Of a stretch of 64,000 bases of DNA, positions 46,110 through 57,479 are shown piece by piece; position 1 is the stretch's first letter, and every line of letters begins with the position of its first letter. The translations under genes were made by a program, and so were the position numbers. Below the pieces are notes generated by a model that was not told where the DNA came from, ran no database searches, and saw nothing but the letters and a program-made list of their open reading frames with translations. Source of the DNA: Tanypteryx hageni (lineage: Eukaryota > Arthropoda > Insecta > Odonata > Petaluridae); NCBI GenBank assembly GCA_028673005.1, contig CM054116.1, forward strand, positions 98,062,207 to 98,126,206, in the 5' to 3' direction.

Positions 46110-48750
46110 GGGACATATATGTCCCTGTGGGCAGAAGGGCAATAATCAAATTCTTATACTTTCTCAAATAGTTGAGTTTTATTGTTTTAAATAAATATTA
46201 AACAAAATTTCTCTCATATATTTGGAAAATTATTACCTATACTATCAGAAAAATATATAGTAAATATTTGATATGCAAATATGACATTTTTCTATGAATG
46301 ATATTCCACAAAACAATTTCTTTTTGAAGTGAAACATAAATGAACATTACAAATGTCGCAAGCATTGTTCGTCCGATCTTCAATTTTCTTTTTGGCACAC
46401 ATTGCACATCTTTTTCTTTCTTTGTCGTTTTGTGATCCGGCATTCTGGATGGAATAGATGTACGAATACTTCGAACAGTTTCCGTAGGACAACATCTATG
46501 TCTTGATGTATAATTCCCTATGAGTTTTCTAGCAATGATTTGCTTGAACTGTAGAGAAGTTATTACTTTACCTTGCTCCTTATTTTTTTGGTCTCCATAA
46601 ATAAACAATAAGCATTATTCACTGAAATGTCCAACAAATCAAAAAACACGCAAGTGGTATTTAATTTTAGCCCTTCTATCGATTTCGTAAGTAACCTTCT
46701 TTTGGTCCATTAAATCTACTCCTCCCTTATATTTATTACATAATTTTATCATTTTGGGACATGGAATATATATTTCAACTGAACCTGCTCTTCTTCTACC
46801 CACCCGAAATGTTTCTTTTGGTTCAATAAAATTTGATAGAAGAGTAACTGAGCGACTGTCCATCCATTTCACACGCGAAACACCCCTGGAAATAACAAAG
46901 TCAATGTCACCCCGTTGCATAACTTTATCACCCTTCATGTTTTTTTGGCATTCTCTGTCTGCCAGCCCTTACTGTCCCGCACGCAAAAATATTTTTTTTT
47001 TGAGCTGTAACTGTAATTTTGGTGAATTGAAAAAATTATCAGTATAGACCCTTGTCTTCTAATCTCCTTGTCAAAGATAAAACTACCCCTTCTCCCAAGC
47101 CATGTTCAGGATACTGCTTTTTTCCTGTATACAAATCAAATTCATATAAATATCCGGTAACAGCATCACACCTACACCACAGTTTGAAACCACTTTATTG
47201 GCATATTTTTATATATTGCTTCATTTGTTTATGACCTTTGAATTTAATCATATGTTCATCAACTGTCTGGTGTTTAGACGGTTCCCGAGCAGTAAGGAAT
47301 CATTCATTGAAATGATTTATTAATGGCCTAATTTTGAATGCTCTATCGTAATTTTGGTCGTCTCTGGGAAGAATTTTCTTTTTATCAGAAAAATGCAATG
47401 CAGCGCGTGTTGCTTCAAATCTTGCCCGCGGCATAACATTTGCTAAATATGGGCAGGACATGTCTGGATCAGTTGACCAATAATCCCTAATTGTGGGTAA
47501 AAAATAATGATAACCCATGACAAGATTCATAGGAACGCCTTAATTTCGTCCGAATTCGTGGTAATGGGACACCTTTTTGTTCCATATACAATATGGACTG
47601 ATTAATTATGAGTTCCACCAGACCACTGAAGTTATTAGTTTTCAAAAACCTCAAAATGGTCATTACTATCCTCCACATATATTTTAACCTCGCCATAGGG
47701 GTATTCAAACGATCCCTTCGCCCATGGAAAACTTTCTGTTCTTGACCAAGAAAATTCAGCTTCAGATTTGGACTCACTTTTTGAGGATGAAGCTGCTACA
47801 ACAGGTTTTACACTTGTTATTTTAGTCCTCTTCCCCACCGGATGTTCAATTATTATTTCTTCTTCAATTTTTTCACTATCTCAGGCTAAAAATTCTTTAT
47901 CCTCGTCATATAGAACTAGACCATCCTCATAATCGCTGTCATCTGAAAACAAGTATTGTTGAATACTTGCTTCAGTTACATTAAAAACACGTTCTTTCCC
48001 TGCCATTATGGGCTAGAAGTAAAAATGCCAAATATAGGTCCGACTCAAAATTCATGGAAAAATTATAAAAAAGAATAAAAGAAATTTACATTAAAATCGT
48101 AATTATAAGATAACCTTTAACTTACTTAATTTTGAGAAATATATAATCCAGTTTGATGTATAAATGGTATACTTCCGATCCAACTTCGTAATATTAAATA
48201 ATGCGAAAAATAGGACAGCTAAGTTCAGAATAACTTTCCCGATAATTCTCCTTTCCTCAGTTATATTTCTCTGCCTCACGCTGATGATAACAACAGCTAA
48301 AACTTTAAAAAGTAGGAAACACTTTCGATTTATTCACATATCAAGTAAGATGCTACCTCTTCCGAAACCAAAACGAAACTGATTGGTTCTAGCAGCAAAG
48401 TTTTGGAAGAAACTGCCCTTCTTGTTCGGCAAACACAAAGAAAAAGTCATTTCTAAGAGCATCTGGGATTTATTGTTGTATTGTCACTTGAGAAACAAAG
48501 AAAGCAGCAAAGCGTTCCACATGGAGTCAACCAAACTCGGGATACAAAGAGTCGTTCCGCTTGGTGAAAAAGGTTATACCTGGATTTCCCAATACCCTCT
48601 TTTATGGCATCAAGCACGTGTGTATACCCTCTATGAAAATAGCCAAAAAAGGTTTTGGCTGTATATTTGTACGTATGTAGTTCGTATTTACGAGAAAAAA
48701 TATATGGGACAGTATGAGTCCGAGTATAGCCTTCTGCCCACAGGGACATA
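46110..48750 (-). mobile_element. Decayed piggyBac transposon
   Basis: A perfect 20-bp inverted pair, ATGTCCCTGTGGGCAGAAGG at 46119-46138 and its complement at 48730-48749, brackets a piggyBac-type transposase pseudogene. This fits the subterminal inverted repeats of that superfamily. The left copy is preceded by a 16-bp palindrome GGGACATATATGTCCC. A TTAA followed by CCCTTTCGGGACC at 45982 is a plausible true left end. The matching right end was not found, so outer limits are uncertain. Confidence 0.75.
46282..48006 (-). pseudogene. piggyBac-family transposase pseudogene
   Basis: Reading starts at an ATG at 48006 (MAGKERVFNVTEA), with an acidic N-terminus, and meets a TGA at 47883-47881. 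Recognisable pieces then follow in order across several frames: the LPTIRDYWS region (about 47490), a TVDEHMIKFKGHKQMKQY segment (about 47260), a TDNFF-like segment (about 47040), KYKGGVDLMDQ (about 46720) and a Cys-rich C-terminal domain (CDIC, HLCF, about 46350). The Asp residues of the DDE/D catalytic set are visible in these pieces, but stops and frameshifts break the gene. It is homologous to PGBD-like transposases. Confidence 0.85.
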
Positions 48751-48938
48751 TTTCTCCCAAAAGTTTAAAATTTTAATAACAAAGTTGAAATGCGTGCCAG
48801 ACAAATTAAAAAATCCTTTGTCTTATAGGGTTTCTCTTACCAAAACATATAAAATATACATTATTTTATGATTAACATTAAATTAACAAATTCCTAAAGT
48901 TGGACATTAAGGACATTCAAAACAAGCATATTTTTTTA

Positions 48939-48941
<3 letters not shown>

Positions 48942-49021
<80 letters not shown>
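48942..49021. repeat. CT microsatellite followed by AT microsatellite
   Basis: (CT)n at 48942-48970 runs directly into (AT)n at 48971-49021. It lies about 90 bp upstream of the LINE insertion. Confidence 0.92.
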
Positions 49022-49025
<4 letters not shown>

Positions 49026-49117
49026 ACTTAATAATATCACAATATAATAATTATTTGAAAGTATAAACATGTGGAATTAATTTAAGATATGTTTTATTGG
49101 GATATTATATCATATAA

Positions 49118-49216
49118 TTGCACTGGTGGTGTAGTGGTTAGCGTGTCGGCTTTCTATTGCAAAGTTCGGGGGTTCAAACCCCTCGAATGGAGGTTTTATT
49201 AAAAAAAAAAAAAAAA
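49118..49216 (+). mobile_element. tRNA-derived head with A-tract at LINE 5' end
   Basis: TGGTGTAGTGG fits a tRNA A box and GGTTCAAACCCC fits a B box with a GGGG/CCCC T-arm stem. The acceptor ends do not pair and the anticodon arm is poor, so this is not a functional tRNA gene. A 15 to 16-base A-tract follows at about 49201-49216. The head lies inside the LINE target duplication, so it inserted together with the LINE. Confidence 0.7.
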
Positions 49217-49353
49217 CTATCATCAGTGCCTGGCAGTAGGCAGCAGTACTGTCAGTATGGTATAGAGCCGAAAACAAATGATGTTGGTTGGGTCTATATC
49301 CAATACAGCTGTAGGCGTGATCAGGACGATTTGAACGGCTACAGTACTGCGAT

Positions 49354-52350
49354 GTGGAAAGCAAGAGGGAAACTACCACATTACAATCCCTAGTAAAGAT
49401 TATATGGTTGGACAATATGAGTTCTCTCGAGGTAAAACAATCCGGAGGTAAAATAGTCCCCCAATCGGATCTCCGGGCGGGGACTGCCTTGAGGAAAACA
49501 TTTGTCGAAAGTAAATTACGAATAGGGACTTGGAACGTAAGAACTATGAGAAAGGCAGGAAAGCTAGAGAACCTGAAAGAAGAAATGAGAAGAAATAGAG
49601 TTGACATTATAGGGCTAAGCGAAACTAGATGGGAAGGAGAAGGACAGTTCGACTCGGAAGAATTCACGGTAGCTTATTCTGGAGGAAATAGTGGGGAAAG
49701 GGGAGTAGCTCTGGTACTTAGGAAAGATATGATGAAAAGCGTGACAAAGATAATAGCAAAGAACGATAGACTGATGGCAATCAAGCTAAAAGCAGTCCCA
49801 GTGGACATGCTGATAATCCAGGTATATATGCCAACGTCAGCTCATGACGATGAAGAAATAGATGAGATCTATGAGCAAATTAATGAAATTTACGAAGAAG
49901 ACGGAAGTGGAAAGGTAAACTGCATAATAATGGGAGATTGGAACAGCATAGTCGGAGAAGGACAGGAAGAAAATGTTGTCGGGCAATACGGACTTGGGAA
50001 GAGAAATCGAGGAGGGGAGAAACTCATAGAATTCTGCATCAATAATGACCTTGTAGTGACTAATACATGGTTCAAAAACCATAAACGAAGGTTATACACA
50101 TGGAAAAGCCCAGGAGATAGAATGAGATGCCAAATAGATTACATCCTTGTAAAACAAAGATTCAGGAACAGCATAAAGAACGCCAAGGCATTGCAAGGAG
50201 CAGACATTGATTCAGATCACAGCCTTCTAATACTTGACATGAGTACAAAGCTCAAACAAATAAGAAAAACGAGAAGAGAAAGACAGACCTGGGACCTAGA
50301 AAAACTGAAAGAAAGGCAGGATGTAGTCAGCATGAAGTTGGAAGATAACCTAAGAAAGTTGGAAAACAAACCGAAGACCGTTGATATAGAATGGGATGAA
50401 ATTAAAACCAGTATCAAGGATACCTTGGATAAAGAGATTGGAAAACAAGAGAAGAAAATCAGAAAACCATGGATCACGAAGGAAATGCTGGAGAAAATGG
50501 ATGAGAGACGAAAATGGAAAAACGTTAACAGTGAAGAAGGTAGAGCCAACTATAGGCGTATAAACAATGAGTTGAGAAGGGTAACAGATAAAGCTAGAGA
50601 AAATTGGATAAAAGAAAAATGTGATGAAATAGAACAAATGGAGAAGTTAGGACGGTACGATATGATGTACGCTAGGGCACTGGAATTAGAAGATAAGAAG
50701 TCTAATGGAATTTGTGGTAAAGGAATTATGAATACGGATGGGAAGATAGTCTCAGAAACAAAGGATGTAGCACAGGTATGGGAAGAATACATTAAAGAAT
50801 TATACAGCAAACAGGCAGGAGCGGCAAAAATAGAACTGGAAAATGAGGAAAACATTGAAGAAGACAACTTAGGACCAAGTATTATGGAGAGCGAAGTAGA
50901 AAAGGCGATAGTGGAACTAAAGAAGGGGAAAGCCACGGGCAGCGATGGAATACCGGCTGAGATACTTAAAGTCATAGGATCAGAAGGACTAAAAGTGATC
51001 ACGAAATTAATTAATAAGATTTACGACACGGGAGAGTGGCCTCACGATTTCCTAGAAGTAACAATGATCCCTCTAAAGAAGAAGCCAAAGGCAATGCAGT
51101 GTAAAGATTACAGAACTATAAGCCTTCTGTCACACACATCGAAGATCATCACGAGGATTCTTAATAAAAGGCTGGAGAAAAAGGCAGAAGAAATAATAGG
51201 GGAAGATCAATTCGGTTTCAGAAAAGGACGAGGAACTAGAGATGCTATAGGAGTAGTTAGAATCATATCAGAAAGGGCAATAGAATACAGTCAAGATATC
51301 TGCGCATGTTTCGTAGACTGGCAGAAGGCCTTTGATAGAGTAAATTGGGTAAAGTTGATGAAGATATTAAAGGATATAGGTGTAGACTGGAAAGACAGGA
51401 GACTGATTAGGAATCTATATGAGAATCAAGTTGTAAAGGTCAGGTTTGAGAATGTGGACACCTGCGGAATAAATATCGGTAGAGGAGTAAGACAAGGCTG
51501 CTGCCTATCGCCAACCCTATTCAATATATATGGAGAAAGTCTAATGCAAGAAGCTTTAGAAGGCACAGGGGATTTCAAAATTGGAGGAAGGATTATAAGA
51601 ACAGTGAAATACGCAGATGATCAAGTACTTCTAGCAAGAAAGGAAGAGGAGCTACAAAAAATGATAAATAGACTAGTGATAACAGGTAGAAAATACGGTA
51701 TGGAAATAAATACAGAAAAATCCAAGGTCATTCGAATATCGGGTAAAGAAGAGAATCTGAACATAACTATTGGGGGAAAGCCATTAGAACAAGTTTCAGA
51801 ATATAAATACCTTGGAAGTATCATAACACGAGAGGCAAAATGTACGGATGAGATCAAAACTAGAATAGGAAAAGCAAAAGCGGCTTTCAGGAGAAAGAAA
51901 CAACTACTTACAGGGAATATAAGGGAAGATATCCGCAAGAAGTTGATAAAATGCTACGTATGGAGTATAGCATTGTATGGGGCAGAAACATGGACGCTAA
52001 GGAAAAATGACATCAAATACTTGGAAAGCTTTGAAATGTGGACTTGGAGGAGAATGCTGAAGATAAAATGGACAGATAGGATGAAAAACGATGAAGTGCT
52101 ACGAAGAATAGGAGAGAAGCGAATGATTATACAGACTATCAGAAAGAGGAAGGCTAACTGGGTTGGACATTACCTGAGGAGAGAGAGTATGATTAAAGAC
52201 GTGTTAGAAGGAAAACTAGATGGGAAAAGGGAAAGAGGTAGGAAAAGGTTTCAGCTGATAGACGATTTGAAAGGGAAAGAGAGTTATCAAGATATAAAGA
52301 GGACAGCGGAAAATAGGAGTATATGGAGAACCAAGTTTAACCAAGAATAA
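49354..52350 (+). CDS. RTE-like LINE ORF: AP endonuclease and reverse transcriptase
   Basis: This 998-codon frame encodes the retrotransposition enzyme that nicks target DNA and reverse-transcribes the element RNA. The better start may be the ATG at 49417 (residue 22). Apurinic-type endonuclease motifs are GTWNVRTM (58-65), LSETRW (88-93), GDWN (194-197), QIDYILV (260-266) and SDH (287-289). Reverse transcriptase motifs are KATGSDGIPAEIL (526-538), FGFRKGRGTRDA (620-631), FVDWQKAFDR (653-662), GVRQGCCLSP (711-720) and the catalytic YADD (753-756). A C-terminal YGAETWTLRK and WTDR region resembles RTE/BovB-type proteins, often annotated as craniofacial development protein 2-like. No stop or frameshift interrupts it. 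It is not a host gene. Confidence 0.93.
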   Translation: MESKRETTTLQSLVKIIWLDNMSSLEVKQSGGKIVPQSDLRAGTALRKTFVESKLRIGTWNVRTMRKAGKLENLKEEMRRNRVDIIGLSETRWEGEGQFDSEEFTVAYSGGNSGERGVALVLRKDMMKSVTKIIAKNDRLMAIKLKAVPVDMLIIQVYMPTSAHDDEEIDEIYEQINEIYEEDGSGKVNCIIMGDWNSIVGEGQEENVVGQYGLGKRNRGGEKLIEFCINNDLVVTNTWFKNHKRRLYTWKSPGDRMRCQIDYILVKQRFRNSIKNAKALQGADIDSDHSLLILDMSTKLKQIRKTRRERQTWDLEKLKERQDVVSMKLEDNLRKLENKPKTVDIEWDEIKTSIKDTLDKEIGKQEKKIRKPWITKEMLEKMDERRKWKNVNSEEGRANYRRINNELRRVTDKARENWIKEKCDEIEQMEKLGRYDMMYARALELEDKKSNGICGKGIMNTDGKIVSETKDVAQVWEEYIKELYSKQAGAAKIELENEENIEEDNLGPSIMESEVEKAIVELKKGKATGSDGIPAEILKVIGSEGLKVITKLINKIYDTGEWPHDFLEVTMIPLKKKPKAMQCKDYRTISLLSHTSKIITRILNKRLEKKAEEIIGEDQFGFRKGRGTRDAIGVVRIISERAIEYSQDICACFVDWQKAFDRVNWVKLMKILKDIGVDWKDRRLIRNLYENQVVKVRFENVDTCGINIGRGVRQGCCLSPTLFNIYGESLMQEALEGTGDFKIGGRIIRTVKYADDQVLLARKEEELQKMINRLVITGRKYGMEINTEKSKVIRISGKEENLNITIGGKPLEQVSEYKYLGSIITREAKCTDEIKTRIGKAKAAFRRKKQLLTGNIREDIRKKLIKCYVWSIALYGAETWTLRKNDIKYLESFEMWTWRRMLKIKWTDRMKNDEVLRRIGEKRMIIQTIRKRKANWVGHYLRRESMIKDVLEGKLDGKRERGRKRFQLIDDLKGKESYQDIKRTAENRSIWRTKFNQE

Positions 52351-52830
52351 TCACGGACCTGTCTACGGACAGACTACCTATGATGATGATGATCATATAA
52401 AATTATTATAAATTATTCAAAATTTGGGACAAATACGGCCCTTGGTCATTAAAAATGATTTTCATAACCAAAAGCACATACCTACATGATTTAGACTACC
52501 GGTACACAATATTTTTTGTTTTGTTCATTATTTCTGATGGTACAGCATATCGTATGTTCTGTGGTTTATTTAATATTAAGTAATCAATGCCACGCGTAAA
52601 TATCGAAAGAAATTAATCACTAACATTATCAATATAGTAATTTGCTTAAACTGCACAATAAAACTTGCAAACGAAATGATATTTTCAATGTATGCGTGAA
52701 ATATCTTTCTATTTGAAATGTTAAGTTGTCCATTATTGCAATGCGTTGGAACCGTTTCTTTTCTTCGCTACGTGTTTCATTTGTTATATATTTACACGAA
52801 ACTTTTCACATAATTTTTCAATCGGTTATT

Positions 52831-53770
52831 GTCCTTGATGCATATCTTTCATAGTAAACTTAGTGCAAATGAAAATCCGAGTCTAACAATGCAAAAATCC
52901 GAGATTAACTATTGAAATGTTAAAAATCGAAAAAAAATGGAATATAAAGTTAAAATATGAACAAACACAAATTAAACAACCGAATAGAAAGTAAGAATAA
53001 GAATCTTGATTTCTTTTCACGTGAAATACTGTAAATCTCGAGTGAAAGTCTCGATCGTAAATTAACTTAAAATCTTACAGGCAAAAAGCTCTGCACATCG
53101 TATTTCAGATTGTTTGTTAATGAAATGCAAAAACGAAAACTTTCCTGATATCATACCCATGCTTTTCCGGGAGACGACTACCCACTTAATAACTGCAAAA
53201 GTTCGCGCCGAGTATTCAGGCGAAAGATTAGTCGAAATCGAGCCGACCGTTCTTGGTTTATTTGCGTTTATACTGGGAGGTGACGTCACTCTAGACAATC
53301 TGTTTTTGTCCTTCACGCATTTTATTGTAAACTTAGTGCAAATGCACTTCAAACTCGAGTCTAACAATGCAAAAATCCTAGATTAAACCCACCAACCTCC
53401 TTTTTGAAATGTCGAAAAACCGGGGAAAATTGAATATAAACTAAAAATATGAGCAAACACGAATTAAACAACAAAATCGACGATAAGAATAAGAATTTTC
53501 ATTTCTTTCTGCGTGAAATGGTATAAATCTCGAATCAAAGTCTCGTACGTAAGTTATTTTAAAATGTTAAAGAATAAAGGTCTACACATCGTATTCTAGC
53601 CGATTATGTGTTAATCAAATGCAAAAAAGAAAACTATCCTGGTATCAAACCCATGCCTTTCCGGGGATGACTATCCACTTAACTCGTATAGGAGTTCACG
53701 CCTAGTATTCAGGCGAAAGATGTCGAAATCGAGTCGACCGTTCCCTGTTTATTTGCGTTCATGCCGGAAG
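52831..53770. repeat. Tandem duplication, two units of about 477 bp
   Basis: Unit 1 (52831-53307) and unit 2 (53308 to about 53770) share, in order, AAACTTAGTGCAAATG, GAGTCTAACAATGCAAAAATC, ACACATCGTATT, CCCATGC and TATTCAGGCGAAAGAT. Divergence is moderate with small indels. On the minus strand each unit has a segment like GTTAAGTGGATAGTC followed by GGGTTTGATACC that weakly resembles tRNA A and B boxes. No coding function is evident. Confidence 0.85.
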
Positions 53771-54839
53771 GCTTCAGACGCAGGCAGGCAGGGACGCAGG
53801 CAGAGAGACAGCGGTTATAATATATTAGATGCGAGATTTTCTTTATTAAATACAATAAAAATGTATGCAGCGATGCAGTGTAAATCGAAAAGTTTCATGA
53901 AGTTATCCCGAATTATACCTTTTCCATTTTTAAGGGCAAAAATTATTATTTAGTTTTGAATAGGGACGTTCTGTTTGAAAAAATAAAAATATATGATTAT
54001 GTGTGGTTTGACTGGGCATATTTTATTCATAAAAAATTTGCTCTGCAAAGCTTCTCTTTAAAGCAAAGAACTGATGCCAATGTTTTTTTCGTTTCAATTA
54101 TATGAATGTGATGGTGTTAATCTCTTGGTTTTTAAGTCTTCCGTCGAGTGAATTTGACTTTGATGGTTGGGTTGGTGATTCCAATAATTTATGACCACTT
54201 TTTATATTGGTAAAAAAAGAAAGGCGATATTGCCAAAGACTTAGCGAAAGTATGGTGGCTTCCGCCACAATCTCATTAATTAGTGTTTATGCAAATTCAG
54301 TGACAAAAAATATGAGCGACCTTTATAGTGGATGTTAAAATTTACAGCAGATGGCAGGTTCAATCAACGATTACAAAGTTTGGCTTATGTTTTTTATTAA
54401 ACCGATATCATGGGTAACTTCTGTATCCACTGAGGTTGGGTGTTTGTACTTGCAATGTGCATACTGTTTTAATCAGTCCTGCAATGGCTTTAGAAATTAC
54501 CAAATATTGTAAAGTTAATAATAGTGTAATGCTTTCAATTAAAAATTTTGACACGCTCTTTTTAAAACTAAGTCTCACGAAATCGCACAAGTCATGCCTT
54601 TATTATGAGAGTTGAATAAGAATTGTATTGCGTTTCGCCTTATTGCCTCCTTTACGAAGGCCTTCCGGGATTTCTCACTCTCCTTTCTTTTGTCATGACA
54701 AATGGTTCATTTTGTTTAGTTTTATTTCGATTTCAGGTTATCGCTATGAATAAACAAAATTCAAGCGTGACGGTATCTGCTTTGCAATCGGAATTCGTGA
54801 ATTATACATAACCAAAAAGAAATAAACGGCGCAATATAC

Positions 54840-56390
54840 ATTGCACAAACTTTCTCATATATATACGTTTATATACGTTTGATCTCACTACACTTTTTGC
54901 ACCGAAATTAACTGTGTGCTTGGCAATTCACTGCCAATTATGCTAATATTGCGTAGCAACAAAACCAAAGTGACTGACACCATCAACCTCTCACGTCTAA
55001 TACCTCGCACTAAAAAAATATTCTGCAGAAGATGATATATTGCACAAATACGAGATATCATTCGATTTTATATACGCGTTTGGGCCCTAGAACGGCGAAC
55101 AAACAGACAGACGGCATTGCGAAACCCACTTTTATGGACTCAGGGGCACCTAAAACGTGTATTTCTAACAAAATCTCGAAGTCGATTTTTTTCACTATAA
55201 CAATACTTTCTCAACATACTACGTATATGAGAAAGTAAAAAACACCAGGACGATACATATAATATAAATCCTTCTTGATAATATACTCATGCGGGACCTG
55301 CTCGCTCCCCTGAAGTAGTCTACGGTCAAAAATGACCAAATGTCCCGAGTGACGGGATTAAATGGAAAATTTCATCCGGTACTCATAATTTTTGAGAGAG
55401 CAAAAGACGTGAAAATTTAAGGCCGCGTTCCATTTTTGAAAAGGGCTTATTCGACCTTCTGCCGCATACTTTTTTCTTGAAAAAATTTTGTTTGAAGGGA
55501 GGGCGACGTGGTCTGAGGCGAGCTCGTCGCTCGTGACGCCCTTTTCAAGGGCTTGGGCCACATATTATTATTAACTGCTACAGTTGTGATTTTAGTCATC
55601 GGCATTTGGATCCTAACGTCAAAATATTTGTTTTAAACATTTCGCATTTAAAGCATTTCGAATGCGGCGGGAACGTATTATTTTCACGACATGACCAAGA
55701 TGCATCCAATGTGTAGAAACAAATGCGCTATGTAATATAAGTTTAACTTGAGCCCTGACATAAATCGGGGAAGGAAGTGAGGTTGCCAAATCTCACGAAA
55801 GAAGGGAAGGCAGGGGCCTGCTTGAAAGTACAGAATCGATATCCAGCGATTGGTTGGAAAATGTTTTGATAGCTCTCCCTCAATTTTTCTTTCTAATCGG
55901 CAGCTTAAGTTGGCCTTCTCCTAGTATAAAATGATAGTGGAGGTAAAAGTTTAAAAAAAAACGAGCGGAATTACTCGTTGAACATCAACGAGATTTTGTA
56001 GTATATAACTTCTGAGGTGTGTGTAAAAACAATAAATTCCTGACAATCATTTGAATTCTCCCAAAAAATGAAGCGCTTCAAATTTATTGCATTCTGGCAT
56101 CAATATACGACTTGATGTGACACTCTTTGGTTCCGTTATAATAATATTCCTAAATTATGAACGTTGTAATCTATTAAGTTTGACATTGCTCGAAGCGAAT
56201 AACACAATTCTTTTGCCTATTTGAAGGCTTAATTGAGGCTAATTCAATCGGAGGCAACATTGCGGGTCGCCTTGGCAACGCCAGAAAAGAGTACGAAAAA
56301 GCCATAAAATTTCGAAAAGAAATGCGTGTTTCTGACAAATTCTTCCATATAACATCTAAACATTGCAAGAATAAGATATTTTATAGTTTC
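54840..56390. other. Intergenic DNA with dispersed-repeat segments
   Basis: The segment 55138-55202 is a diverged direct repeat of 59853-59920 (both run from CAGGGG through a CTCGAA and CGATTTTTT core). A CAGACAGACGG tract precedes the first copy. This pattern is common next to dispersed retroelement remnants. No gene is recognised. Confidence 0.5.
56266..56279. promoter_or_regulatory. RFX X-box motif
   Basis: GTCGCCTTGGCAAC is an exact match to the imperfect palindrome GTNRCC-NN-RGYAAC bound by RFX factors, which control ciliary genes in insect sensory neurons. No adjacent gene was recognised, so function is unproven. Confidence 0.35.
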
Positions 56391-56402
56391 AGCCGTCGAA
56401 AA

Positions 56403-56755
56403 GTTGTAGGAAATTTAATTTTCTACAATCTTTGCTTGAAATAGTTTTCCACATAATGCATTGTTTAAGAGATATCTTATATTTTTAGCTGCCACCACCA
56501 CGCCACCTACCGACGACTATTGTTAACAATTGACGCTTAGTTAGTCTTAGTAACGCTCCTTTTTATTTTCTTAATTGTTGGAGCTTTGTGGCTATATCCA
56601 ATATCAGAAGGCCATGGTTTGTGTTTATTTGTTCTTTGTCGAGTTTAAAATTTTCTCGCAGTTTCTTAAAATATTTATTATTATGTAACCTATTTGGAAT
56701 TTTTAGAAATATTACAGGTATAGAGAAAGTCATGTGGTGGCCACATCAGATTTTT
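56403..56755 (+). repeat. Dispersed repeat, copy 1 of an inverted pair
   Basis: This copy is homologous, on the opposite strand, to 59247-59618. Shared blocks include TTAGCTGCCACCA, CGACGACTATTGT, TAATTGTTGGAGCTT, GTGGCTATATCCAATATCAG and ATTACAGGTATRGAGAAAGTC. The pair is separated by about 2.5 kb. No coding capacity was recognised. Confidence 0.85.
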
Positions 56756-57479
56756 CTTATGTGTTTTCACAAAATGTCGATTTATTCCGAAATGGCTACA
56801 TAGAATTGGCTAAATTGGTCCAATTACAGGGATGAATGCCATAAGCAATAATACGAAAGTTATATTGCAGAAAAATAATGCACAGTGACATTGTGACATC
56901 GGATTTTATGCCTAGCTACCGTCAAGCTCTCCCTACTAACAGCAAAGGCATTTTCGATACGAATCAATCTATAAGAAAATACGTAATAGCCAGTGACATT
57001 ATTGCGTGTACTGAAAGCGTACGGATGGATATGAGAAAGTTCGTTGCACCGGTTTGTTTTCGAACAGGGACAGCCTACTGACGGTCCGTGGCAAACGAAT
57101 GCATGTTATAATGTCCCCGGTATTTTTAATAACACTATTTTTTTAAACTAATTAACACGGTAAAATTGCGTGCAGCATTGTCTCTACCAAATCTTTGTCA
57201 TAAAAATGCATATCATTCGTCCAAACAACTAGAATATGATGTATCTTAAATGTAGGAATTTAAACTGTGAAATCTCCGAACGCATTACATTATAGGGTCA
57301 TATAGTTTCGGCCCCGGTATACAGACTGGGTAAAAATGTGGTGCGCGACCACCAAGAAGTTGGCCCTCATTGATTTTCCAAGGCACGATCCGTGAATCAC
57401 AGCTGAGGACGACTGAATCTCTTACGAAAGTTCCATTTGGTTTGTCCGACCTTTGTATGACAACCGGATCATCAAAATC

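Larger units (their letters stand above)
49109..52400 (+). mobile_element. Full-length RTE-like LINE with tRNA-like head, 9-bp target duplication
   Basis: ATCATATAA occurs exactly at 49109-49117 and 52392-52400 and brackets the element 49118-52391 (3.27 kb). From 5' to 3' the element has a tRNA-like segment, an A-tract, about 200 bp of leader, one long open frame with endonuclease and reverse transcriptase, and a short 3' UTR ending in a TGA trinucleotide tail. Tails of simple repeats are typical of RTE-type LINEs. The intact frame and exact target duplication suggest a fairly recent insertion. Confidence 0.9.

Noticed and set aside
48383..48871. 162-codon frame overlapping the right end of the piggyBac element
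   Set aside because: It runs antisense to the element and across its subterminal repeat, with no recognisable domain. Probably chance.
49118..49190. Functional tRNA gene
   Set aside because: A and B boxes are present but the acceptor arms do not pair and the anticodon arm is poor. It is a tRNA-derived retroposon segment.
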